From positions 124,001 to 188,000 of the forward strand of contig JAFAZX010000068.1 of NCBI GenBank assembly GCA_019239425.1: DNA of 64,000 bases, given 5' to 3'. The first letter of the stretch is position 1. Each line of letters begins with the position of its first letter. Origin of the DNA: Acidobacteriota bacterium. Lineage in GTDB: Bacteria > Acidobacteriota > Blastocatellia > Pyrinomonadales > Pyrinomonadaceae. The translations under genes were made by a program, and so were the position numbers. Of the stretch, positions 54,697 to 62,674 are shown piece after piece. A model generated the notes under the pieces. The model saw only the letters and a program-made list of their open reading frames with translations, searched no databases and was not told where the DNA came from.

Positions 54697-55521
54697 ATGT
54701 CCGCAGCCACAGTCCCCACAGACGAGACGCTCGTCATCGAGACGCCGGAGCGCGTGCCGTTGCACTTCGCCCTGGCCTCGACGGGCAACCGCTTCCTCGC
54801 CTGCGCCTTCGACCACTTCCTGCAGATCGTCGTCATCGGGGTGCTCGTGCTGAGCGTCCTCTGGTGGGTCGGCTTCTCGAACCTGGAGAGCTGGGCCGAG
54901 AACGCGCCGAAGTGGGTTCTGGCGCTGCTGCTCGTCGCGGTCTTCGCGCTCTGGTCGGGCTACTTCGTGCTGTTCGAGTGGTGGTGGTCGGGGCAGACGC
55001 CGGGCAAGCGCTGGCTGCGCCTGCGCGTCATAAGGGAGGACGGGCGCCCCGTCACCTTCTGGGAGGCCTCGATCCGCAACATCGTCCGGCTCGTCGACAT
55101 GGAGCCGTTCCCCTTCTACTCGGTCGGACTCGTCTCGGTCTTCGTCAGCACGCGCGACCAGCGCCTGGGCGACTTCGTCGCCGGCACCGTCGTCGTGCGC
55201 GAGCGCGAGGCGCAGGCGCCCACCTTCGACCAGGTCTTCTCGGCCCCGACGGCCGACGCCGCGCTGCGCCGCTCCTTCAAGCAGGTCAACTTCCGCGCAG
55301 ACCTCTCGCCGCTCGCCGTGTCCGAGGTCGAGGTGGTCGAAGCCTTCCTCCGCCGCCGCTGGGACATGGAGGCGATGCCCCGCCAGTGGATGGCCTGGCG
55401 CGTCGCCACGCCGCTGCTCTACAAGCTGCGGCCCGACTACGACCTCTCGGACTTCACCTACGAAGGCTTCCTCGAAGAACTCCTCCACCGCTACCGCGCC
55501 GCGCACCGGTTCTCGGAGTGA
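54697..55521 (+). CDS. RDD-family membrane protein
   Basis: 274 residues. The RDD domain (about 20-165) has three membrane helices (CAFDHFLQIVVIGVLVLSVL; WVLALLLVAVFALWSGYFV; then WWSGQTPGKRWLRLRVIRED, the conserved turn G-Q-T-P-G-K), with LGDFVAGTVVVRERE after the third. The remaining 100 residues form a soluble helical tail. RDD genes often neighbour SpoIIM and DUF4129 genes; here they lie 54 kb apart. The stop codon is in a family F hairpin. No Shine-Dalgarno precedes the ATG. Confidence 0.88.
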   Translation: MSAATVPTDETLVIETPERVPLHFALASTGNRFLACAFDHFLQIVVIGVLVLSVLWWVGFSNLESWAENAPKWVLALLLVAVFALWSGYFVLFEWWWSGQTPGKRWLRLRVIREDGRPVTFWEASIRNIVRLVDMEPFPFYSVGLVSVFVSTRDQRLGDFVAGTVVVREREAQAPTFDQVFSAPTADAALRRSFKQVNFRADLSPLAVSEVEVVEAFLRRRWDMEAMPRQWMAWRVATPLLYKLRPDYDLSDFTYEGFLEELLHRYRAAHRFSE

Positions 55522-55600
55522 TAAGTGATGAGTGATAAGTGATAAGAGAAGACAAGGCCGGTCTCTTCTTTCTTATCACTTATCACTCATCACTCATCAC
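55518..55600. repeat. hairpin element, family F (GTGATAA/GTGATGA)
   Basis: Arms 55518-55546 and 55572-55600 match at 28 of 29 positions; the words alternate between GTGATAA and GTGATGA in a mirrored order. The left arm supplies the RDD stop codon (TGA). The convergent S41 peptidase gene ends 8 bp past the right arm. Confidence 0.9.
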
Positions 55601-55608
55601 TTCCCTCC

Positions 55609-56964
55609 CTACTTCTTCCACTTCATCGGGAAGAGAGCGCCGGCCTTCTCCGGGTCGAGCGTGAAGCCGAGGAGCGTGGCGGCCTGCGCGAGCACGGGGT
55701 CGCGCCCCGCGGCGAGGTCGGCCGCCGTCGGCAGCAGAATCTTGTCGGGCGAGACCCCGACGTGCTCAAGGCTCTGGCCGTCCGTCATCAGGAGGTCGGC
55801 GTCGGTCACGCTCGCGCCGAAGGGCGCGACCACGTCGACGCCCGACTCGTGCGGGTAGAAGCGGCTGCGCATCACCGCGCCGGCCGTGCGGTCGCCGACG
55901 ATTGTCCCGCGCTTCTCCAACTGGATGACGCGCGCGAACAGCTCCGAGGCCGAGCCCGAGTCGCTGTCGACGAGCACGACGAGGTCGCCCTTGAAGACGT
56001 TGTCGCCGCCGCGCGTCTTCGCCTCGAGCGGCTTCGTCTCCTTGCGCCGCTTGATCTCGCCCACCTTCACGTCGCGGTCGAAGAGGTTCGAGAGCATCCG
56101 CAGCAGCGTCTTCTCCGCGCCCCCGCCGTTGCCGCGCAGGTCGATGAGGAGCGCCTTGTGCTTGCGCGCCTTCGACATCATGTCGTCGATCTCCGACTCG
56201 GTGTGCGCGAACTCCTTGAGCTTCCAGACCATGAGCTGGTTGTCGCCGAACGAGATCGCGCGGCTCGCCTCGCGCCGCTCGCGCTCGTCATCCTCCTCGT
56301 CGCGGATGAAGTCGTTGAGGTCGATGCCGCTCCCGCCGGTCAGGTCGATGACGCGCTTGTGCTGCGTGATCTTCGTCATCACGTCGAGCTGCCGCTGCCT
56401 GCCGTCCGGCCCCGCGACGACGAAGCGCACGCCCGCGACGGGGCGCAGCGAGAAGTAGGCGTAGCGCATCTTCCAGTGGTTGGCGCGCGACATCTGGTAG
56501 CCGTCGAGGTCGAGCACCTCGTCGCCGGGCTTGAGGCCTTTCGCCTCGGCGTCGCTGCCCGGCTTGACGGCCGTGACGAAGCAGTGCTCGCCGACGATCT
56601 GCGTCTGCCAGCCGTAGTCGTAGCGCGAGGCGCGCCCCGGCGGGACGAAGAAGAGGTGCGAGTCGTCGAAGTCGAGCAGGGCCTGCGCGATGATGCCGAA
56701 GAGCTGGCCGAGGGACTGCGCCTGCTTCATCTTCTCCTCGGCCGTCTTGAAGTGCGCGTCGAGGTCTATGCCGTGGAAGGACGGGTCGTAGTAGTTCTTC
56801 TTGATGTCGTCCTTGATCTGGCCCATCGCGGCGCGCCAGCGGTCGCGCTCGAAGCCGCTCACCTGCTGCGGCTGCTGGGCGCGCGCCGTCGCGGCCGGGA
56901 TGAACAACAGGAGCGCGGGGAGGACGAGTGTGAGCAGAAGTGGGGAAAAGTTTCCGGGGCGCAT
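55609..56964 (-). CDS. S41-family (C-terminal processing) peptidase
   Basis: 451 residues. Signal peptide (LLTLVLPALLLFIPAATARA), an N-terminal helical region, a PDZ domain (about 120-195, VTAVKPGSDAEAKGLKPGDE) and an S41 tail-specific protease domain with ALLIDLRGNGGG, the Ser-containing VLVDSDSGSASELFARV and GTIVGDRTAGAV. A catalytic Ser in SGSASE and Lys further on are expected; the exact Lys cannot be pinned. Periplasmic protein turnover or processing is the likely role. Confidence 0.88.
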   Translation of the reverse strand: MRPGNFSPLLLTLVLPALLLFIPAATARAQQPQQVSGFERDRWRAAMGQIKDDIKKNYYDPSFHGIDLDAHFKTAEEKMKQAQSLGQLFGIIAQALLDFDDSHLFFVPPGRASRYDYGWQTQIVGEHCFVTAVKPGSDAEAKGLKPGDEVLDLDGYQMSRANHWKMRYAYFSLRPVAGVRFVVAGPDGRQRQLDVMTKITQHKRVIDLTGGSGIDLNDFIRDEEDDERERREASRAISFGDNQLMVWKLKEFAHTESEIDDMMSKARKHKALLIDLRGNGGGAEKTLLRMLSNLFDRDVKVGEIKRRKETKPLEAKTRGGDNVFKGDLVVLVDSDSGSASELFARVIQLEKRGTIVGDRTAGAVMRSRFYPHESGVDVVAPFGASVTDADLLMTDGQSLEHVGVSPDKILLPTAADLAAGRDPVLAQAATLLGFTLDPEKAGALFPMKWKK

Positions 56965-57117
56965 CGGTCAGGGGTTCCTTTCGTTGTGTGTCGTTGCCGT
57001 GCAGGTCGGGGAGTTCCGCGCGCGGCGTCGGCTTGAGGGCCGCTCCGGCTGGAGCGCCGCGGCCGTCAGAACTTATCACCCCGCGCGCGGCCGGTAAAGT
57101 CCGCACCCGCGTCCAAA

Positions 57118-57147
57118 TTGACGCTCGCGCGCGGCGTCCGCTACACT
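57118..57147 (+). promoter_or_regulatory. sigma-70-like promoter for the thiolase gene
   Basis: -35 TTGACG at 57118-57123 and -10 TACACT at 57142-57147, 18-bp spacer. A start near 57155 would give a leader of about 48 nt. Confidence 0.5.
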
Positions 57148-57202
57148 GGCGGGTTATTTCGGCGGACAGATTCCTGACTGTGGGGCACATCTAAGGGAGA
57201 CT

Positions 57203-58384
57203 ATGACGAAAGAGATTTTCATCCTCGGCGGCAGGCGCACGCCGATGACCGAGTACGTGGGCGCTCTGAAGGACGTGAAGGCCCTTGACCTCGGCGCGAC
57301 GGCCGCGCGCGGCGCGCTGGAAGCCGTCGGCGTGGCGGCCGAAGAGATCGACCACACAATCGTCGGCAACGCCTTGCAGACTTCGGGCGACGCCATCTAC
57401 GGCGCGCGCCACGTCGCCTTGAAGGCGGGCGTGCCGGCCGACCGTCCCGCTTTGACCGTCAACCGCCTCTGCGGCAGCGGCATCCAGTCGGTCATCTCGG
57501 GCGCGCACATGATTCTGTTAGGTGAGGCGCGCAACGCGCTCGTCGGCGGCATGGAGTCGATGTCGATGGCGCCGCACGTCATCTACGGCGCGCGCTCGGG
57601 CTTCGGGCTCGGGCAGGGCAAGCTGGAAGACTCCCTGATGGTCGCGCTGCTCGACACCTACTGCAACACGACGATGGCGGGCACGGCCGAGAACCTCGCG
57701 CGCCGCTACGAAATCTCGCGCGAGGAGCAGGACGCCTACGCCCTGCGCTCGCAACAGGAGGCCAAGCGCGCGCAGGACGCGGGCTACCTCGCCGAAGAGA
57801 TCGTCCCCGTCGAGGTCAAGACGCGCAAAGGCGTGAAGGTCGTCGACACGGACGACCACCTGCGACCCGACACCACGCTCGAAGTCTTGGCCAAGCTCCC
57901 GACCGCCTTCAGCAAGGACGGCTTCGTCACGGCCGGCAACGCCTCGGGGATCGTTGACGGCGCGGCGATGCTCGTCATCGCGGGCGAGGACTACGTCAAA
58001 GAGAAGAGCCTGAAGCCCGCCGGCCGCATCGTCAGTTGGGCCTACGCGGGCGTCGAGCCGGACGTGATGGGCATCGGCCCCGTCCCCGCCATCCGCAAGG
58101 CGCTTGAGAAGGCGAACCTGAAGCTTGAGGACGTCGACCTCGTTGAAGTCAACGAGGCGTTCGCCGGCCAGTACCTCGCCGTCGAGAAGGAGCTCGGGCT
58201 CGACCGCTCGAAGACGAACGTCAACGGCGGCGCCATCGCCCTCGGCCACCCGCTCGGCGCCTCGGGCGCGCGCCTCGTCCTGACGGCCCTGAACGAACTC
58301 AAGCGCCGCGGCGGGCGCTACGGCCTCGCCTCCGCCTGCATCGGCGGCGGCCAGGGCATCGCCATCATCTTCGAGCGCGTGTAA
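57203..58384 (+). CDS. acetyl-CoA C-acetyltransferase (thiolase)
   Basis: 393 residues, normal for a biosynthetic-type thiolase that joins two acetyl-CoA to acetoacetyl-CoA or acts in beta-oxidation. C90 in [13 protein letters not shown] is the acylated Cys; the second part of the active site is [14 protein letters not shown] (about residue 345) and the proton-abstracting Cys is in [10 protein letters not shown] (about 379). GGGAGA precedes the ATG. It stands alone, with a promoter of its own and a terminator behind it. Confidence 0.94.
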   Translation: MTKEIFILGGRRTPMTEYVGALKDVKALDLGATAARGALEAVGVAAEEIDHTIVGNALQTSGDAIYGARHVALKAGVPADRPALTVNRLCGSGIQSVISGAHMILLGEARNALVGGMESMSMAPHVIYGARSGFGLGQGKLEDSLMVALLDTYCNTTMAGTAENLARRYEISREEQDAYALRSQQEAKRAQDAGYLAEEIVPVEVKTRKGVKVVDTDDHLRPDTTLEVLAKLPTAFSKDGFVTAGNASGIVDGAAMLVIAGEDYVKEKSLKPAGRIVSWAYAGVEPDVMGIGPVPAIRKALEKANLKLEDVDLVEVNEAFAGQYLAVEKELGLDRSKTNVNGGAIALGHPLGASGARLVLTALNELKRRGGRYGLASACIGGGQGIAIIFERV

Positions 58385-58405
58385 GATTCGCTCGCATTAA
58401 TCTCC

Positions 58406-58436
58406 GCCGGGCGCCCGACTCCTCCGGGCGCCCGGC
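58406..58436 (+). terminator. GC-rich hairpin after thiolase
   Basis: 12-bp arms 58406-58417 and 58425-58436 (GCCGGGCGCCCG and complement) with a 7-base loop; followed by CTTCCTC rather than a T-run. Confidence 0.6.
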
Positions 58437-58530
58437 CTTCCTCCCGACTTCAACCCGCGGCCCGTCGCCCGCTCCTCTCCCTAACGCGGGCGGCCCTTTA
58501 CCTTTGCTTCTTAAGAGAGGAAACCTCGCT

Positions 58531-60402
58531 ATGTCCCAGACGCTTCATTCGTTCTCGCCCCTGCCCCGCAGGCTTTTAAACTTCGCGCTCTTCGCCCTCG
58601 CGACCTTCGCCTGCGTCGCCGGCTCCGCGGGCGCGGCGGCGGCGCAGACTCAAGGCTCGCCCGACCTCGTCATCAGTCAGGTCTACACCCGCGGCGGCGA
58701 GGCCGGCGCGACCTACCGCAACGACTACGTCGAAATCTTCAACCGCGGCAGCTTTGCCGTGAACCTGATCGACTACACGCTGCAAGTCCTCGTCGTCGTC
58801 CCGGCCCAGCCCGGCTTCCCCGGCGGGCTCACGCCCCTCAACCTGCGCTTCGTCTCTTCGCGCGGCAACATCCCGCTCGACCCGGGCAAGTACGTCCTCT
58901 ACCAGTTCGGCAGCAGCGGCAACAACGGCGCGCCCCTGCCCGTCACGCCCGACAGCGACAGCAGCACGCCGGTCAACGCCAACCTCCCCTCGACCGCGGG
59001 CCGCGTCGCGCTCGTCAAGGGCTTTCCCGCGCAGGCGTACGTGCAGTATGGCTGCGCGCCCGGCATCGACCCGGCCCTCGCCGACTTCGTCTCCTACGGC
59101 TCAGCCACCTGCGCCGAGGGCGGCGGGGTTCTCCCTGCGCCGACCGTGACGACCGCGCTCGTGCGCTTCAACGAAGGCTGCGACGACACCGACAACAACA
59201 TCTCCGACCTGGGGCCGCTCACGCCCAACCCGCGCAATATGTCTTCGCCCGCGCACCCATGCATTCGGGCCGTACCGCCCAGCTTCTTCAGCATCAGTGG
59301 GCCGGGCCTCAGCCCCAGCGAGGGAACTGCCGCCGAGGTCACTGTCACCCGCTCGGGCGACACGTCCACGCCGGCCTCCGTCCAGTATGCGACGAGCAAC
59401 GACACGGCCACCGACAGCTCGGACTACACGACGGCCCTCGGCACGCTCAACTTCGCGCCCGGCGAGACGACCAAGACCTTCCGCGTACTCATCACCGACG
59501 ATGTGCGTCCCGAGGGCGACGAGAGGGTGACGCTCTCGCTCAACTACCCGACCGGCGGCGCGGGGCTCGGCCTGCGCCACATCTCGACGCTGGTCATCTT
59601 GGACAACGACGCTGGCACGCAGCCGAACCCCATCGACCAGACCGACTTCTTCGTCCAACAGCACTACGCCGACTTCCTCTCGCGCCAGCCGGACACGGAC
59701 GGCTTCAACTTCTGGAAGAACGAGATCGACCAGTGCGGCGCCGACGCGCAGTGTCGCGAGGTCAAGCGCGTCAACGTCTCGGCCGCCTTCTTCCTCTCGA
59801 TTGAGTTTCGGGACTCGGGCTTCTTCGCCTACCGCGCCTACAAGGCTTCCTTCCCCGACAGCGGCTCGCGCCTGCGCGGCTTCCCGCTCTACCGAGAGCT
59901 CTGGCACGACCAGCAGCGCATCGGGCAGGGCGTCGTCGTCGGGCAGGGCAACTGGCAGGCGCAGCTCGCGGCGAACAGGCAGGCGTACGCGCTGGAGTTC
60001 GTCCAGCGCCCCGAGTTCTTCATCCGCTACCCGCAGTTCCTGCGGCCCGACCAGTTCGTGGACAACCTGAACGCGAACGCCGGCAACCCGCTCTCGCAGG
60101 CGGAGCGCGACCAGCAGGTGGCGAACCTGACCGCGTCGAACAACGCGGCCGGCCGCGCCGCCGTGCTCACGGCCGTCATCGAGGACGCCGACTTCACGAA
60201 CGCGGAGTTCAACCGCGCCTTCGTCCTCGCGGAGTATTTCGGCTATCTCAGGCGCAACCCCTTCGACACGCCCGACACGAACTTCACCGGCTTCGACTTC
60301 TGGCTCGGGAAGCTGAACCAGTTCAACGGCAACTACATCCAGGCCGAGATGGTCAAAGCCTTCATCTCGTCCGACGAGTACCGCAAGCGCTTCGTGCAGT
60401 AA
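58531..60402 (+). CDS. secreted lamin-tail / Calx-beta / DUF4214 protein 1
   Basis: 623 residues from the ATG at 58531, preceded by AGAGAGG about 10 nt upstream. Signal peptide (FALFALATFACVAGSAGAAA), a lamin-tail-like domain (about 45-175, PDLVISQVYTRGGEAGATYR then NDYVEIFNRGS), a Calx-beta domain (about 250-365, with ATDSSDYTTALGTLNFAPGE), and a C-terminal DUF4214 domain (about 375-620, FVQQHYADFLSRQPDTDGF). DUF4214 has been linked to extracellular or S-layer proteins. The neighbour at 60572 has the same order, and the ends are alike. Confidence 0.85.
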   Translation: MSQTLHSFSPLPRRLLNFALFALATFACVAGSAGAAAAQTQGSPDLVISQVYTRGGEAGATYRNDYVEIFNRGSFAVNLIDYTLQVLVVVPAQPGFPGGLTPLNLRFVSSRGNIPLDPGKYVLYQFGSSGNNGAPLPVTPDSDSSTPVNANLPSTAGRVALVKGFPAQAYVQYGCAPGIDPALADFVSYGSATCAEGGGVLPAPTVTTALVRFNEGCDDTDNNISDLGPLTPNPRNMSSPAHPCIRAVPPSFFSISGPGLSPSEGTAAEVTVTRSGDTSTPASVQYATSNDTATDSSDYTTALGTLNFAPGETTKTFRVLITDDVRPEGDERVTLSLNYPTGGAGLGLRHISTLVILDNDAGTQPNPIDQTDFFVQQHYADFLSRQPDTDGFNFWKNEIDQCGADAQCREVKRVNVSAAFFLSIEFRDSGFFAYRAYKASFPDSGSRLRGFPLYRELWHDQQRIGQGVVVGQGNWQAQLAANRQAYALEFVQRPEFFIRYPQFLRPDQFVDNLNANAGNPLSQAERDQQVANLTASNNAAGRAAVLTAVIEDADFTNAEFNRAFVLAEYFGYLRRNPFDTPDTNFTGFDFWLGKLNQFNGNYIQAEMVKAFISSDEYRKRFVQ

Positions 60403-60409
60403 CAATGAA

Positions 60410-60494
60410 AAGGATGAAGGCGGAAGGATGAAGGATGAAGTGAAGAGGGTCTGACCTTCCGCCTTCATCCTTCCGCCTTCATCCTTCATCCTTC
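60410..60494. repeat. hairpin element, family E copy 2
   Basis: Words AAGGATG and AAGGCGG. The right arm has one extra word, so pairing is shifted by one with two mismatches. The loop GTGAAGAGGGTCT is identical to copy 1. It lies between the two paralogous lamin-tail/Calx-beta genes, 8 bp after the stop of the first. Confidence 0.85.
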
Positions 60495-60571
60495 CCCCCG
60501 GGCACGCGCCTTGCCGTGTCAGGTTCGCATCAAGGGGCTCCAGGGTTATCCCGCTGTTCCGGAGTCGAATC

Positions 60572-62434
60572 ATGTCCAATGCTCCCGCCCGCGCGGAACT
60601 TCGCCGCTCCAACTGTCGCAGCTTCGCTGCGCGTGTGACGGCCGTCACGGCCTTCGCGCTCCTCGTCTTCGTGACGAACGAGGCGGCGCGGGCGCAGTCC
60701 GCGAACGGCTCGCCCGACCTCGTCATCAGTCAGGTCTACACCCGCGGCGGCGCGGCCGGCGCGTCATACCAGAGGGACTTCGTCGAGATTTTCAACCGCG
60801 GCACGCAGGCCGTCGACATGAACAGCTACGGGCTGAACGTCACGCTCGAAGGCTCGGCGTCTCTGCTCGTCCGGGTCACTTCGAGCCGCGGCATCGTCAT
60901 CCAGCCGGGCCGCTACCTGCTCATCGCCTTCAAGGGCGACGGCGTTGACGGCCAGCCCCTGCCGACGCCCGACATAGACCTCGGCATCACGCTGCCCGTC
61001 CCCGTCACGACCAACCTCCACCCGACCAACGGCGCCGTCGTGCTCGTCCCGCCCGACGGCTCTTACACGACCTGCACGCAGTCGAGCTGGAAAGACCTCG
61101 TCGGCTACGGCCCCCAGGCGCCGTGCGCCGAGGGGCGGCCCGAGGGCGTGCCGCCTTCGCCGACGCTCACCGAGTCTCTGCAACGCTCCGGCGGTGGCTG
61201 CGTCGAGACCAACGTCAACGCCGCCGACTTCCGCCTGAGTCCCGCACTCCCGCGCAACTCCGGCTGGCCGGCCAACCCCTGCACTCAACAGACGCCGACG
61301 AGCTTCTTCAACTTCGCCGCCCCGCAGTTCGACACGCAGGAGGGCGCGGGCCACGCCGAGATCGTCGTCACGCGCACGGGCGACCTCTCGCAGCCGGCCT
61401 CGGTCGAATACTCCGTCGACGGCGGCTCGGCCTTCGAGCGCGCGGACTACACGACCGCCGCCGGCCGCCTGCGCTTCGCCCCCGGCGAGTCGCAGAAGAC
61501 GTTCGACGTCCTCCTCACCGACGACGCCACGCAGGAGTTGAACGAGACGGTCGGGCTGCTCATCTGGAAGCCCTCGGGCGTGGGCGCCGCGGTCGGCGTG
61601 CGCGACCGCGCCACGCTCGTCATCCACGACAACGACCTCGGCCCTTCAAACTCGAACCCGGTCGACTCGTCGGCCTTCTTCGTCCGCCAGCACTACCACG
61701 ACTTCCTCAACCGCGAGCCGGACGACGCGGGACTACAGTTCTGGATCGACAACATCGAGAAGTGCGGCGCCGACCAGCTGTGCCGCGAGGTGAAACGCGT
61801 CGACACGAGCGCGGCCTTCTTCCTCTCCATCGAGTTCCAGCGCACGGGCTTCCTCGTCTACAGGCTCTACAAGGCTTCGCTGCCGGAGCAGGTCGCCCGG
61901 CCGCGTAGTCTGCCGCGCTACCTGGAGTTCGTGCGCGACACGCAGGAGGTGGGCCGGGGCGTGGTCGTCGGCCGCGCCGGCTGGGAGCAGACGCTCGAAG
62001 CGAACACGCAGCAGCTGCTCGAAGACTTCGTCACGCGCACCGACTTCGCGGTCGAATATCCTGAGTCGATGCTGCCGACCGACTACGTGGACAAGCTGAA
62101 CGCGCGGGCCGGCGCGCCGCTCACGCAAGTCGAGCGCGACCAGCTCGTCGCCGGGCTGCTGACCGGCAAGGAGACGCGCGCGAGCGTGCTGCGCAGGGTG
62201 GCCGAGAACCCCGAGTTCACGCGGCGCGAGACGAACCGTGCCTTCGTCTACATGCAGTACCTCGGCTACCTGCGGCGCGCGCCGAACGACGCGCCCGACA
62301 CCAGCTTCGCCGGTTTCGACTTCTGGCTCTCGAAGCTCGAACAGTTCGGCGGCGACTACCGCAGCGCCGAGATGGTCAAAGCCTTCCTCTCCTCCACCGA
62401 ATACCGCGCGCGCTTCCAGACGCCGACGCCGTGA
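60572..62434 (+). CDS. secreted lamin-tail / Calx-beta / DUF4214 protein 2
   Basis: 620 residues. Same order as the gene at 58531: signal peptide (TAVTAFALLVFVTNEAARAQ), lamin-tail-like (NGSPDLVISQVYTRGGAAGA), Calx-beta (FNFAAPQFDTQEGAGHAEIV), DUF4214 (FVRQHYHDFLNREPDDAGLQ and FYWxSIEF-like strands). Conserved pieces shared with protein 1 include the CREVKRV..SAAFFLSIEF block. GGAG lies about 8 nt before the ATG. The pair appears to be a tandem duplication split by a family E hairpin. Confidence 0.85.
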   Translation: MSNAPARAELRRSNCRSFAARVTAVTAFALLVFVTNEAARAQSANGSPDLVISQVYTRGGAAGASYQRDFVEIFNRGTQAVDMNSYGLNVTLEGSASLLVRVTSSRGIVIQPGRYLLIAFKGDGVDGQPLPTPDIDLGITLPVPVTTNLHPTNGAVVLVPPDGSYTTCTQSSWKDLVGYGPQAPCAEGRPEGVPPSPTLTESLQRSGGGCVETNVNAADFRLSPALPRNSGWPANPCTQQTPTSFFNFAAPQFDTQEGAGHAEIVVTRTGDLSQPASVEYSVDGGSAFERADYTTAAGRLRFAPGESQKTFDVLLTDDATQELNETVGLLIWKPSGVGAAVGVRDRATLVIHDNDLGPSNSNPVDSSAFFVRQHYHDFLNREPDDAGLQFWIDNIEKCGADQLCREVKRVDTSAAFFLSIEFQRTGFLVYRLYKASLPEQVARPRSLPRYLEFVRDTQEVGRGVVVGRAGWEQTLEANTQQLLEDFVTRTDFAVEYPESMLPTDYVDKLNARAGAPLTQVERDQLVAGLLTGKETRASVLRRVAENPEFTRRETNRAFVYMQYLGYLRRAPNDAPDTSFAGFDFWLSKLEQFGGDYRSAEMVKAFLSSTEYRARFQTPTP

Positions 62435-62435
62435 A

Positions 62436-62544
62436 GCAGCAGGCAGTAGGCAGTTAGAATCCTTAACACAAGGAATTCTGAATTTAATCTCTCAACCCTC
62501 TTAACGCGGAGCGACTGCCTACTGCCATCTGCCTACTGCCTACT
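62436..62544. repeat. hairpin element, family A copy 6
   Basis: Left array 62436-62454, right array 62514-62544; 13 bp pair precisely (62442-62454 and 62514-62526), and the right array is two words longer, including GGCAGAT as in copy 1. The loop ends AACGCGGAGCG before the right arm. It starts 2 bp after the stop of the previous gene. Confidence 0.85.
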
Positions 62545-62674
62545 ATCAGGCTTGACGGCCCGGCATCTATCCGATAAAAATTCTACGCCGCAAACATTCT
62601 GCGTGCGTGTCTCGCCTGCCGGCCGCAGGGCCGGGCTTACTAAACACTCAGGGTCAAGAAAGGATTTACAATCC

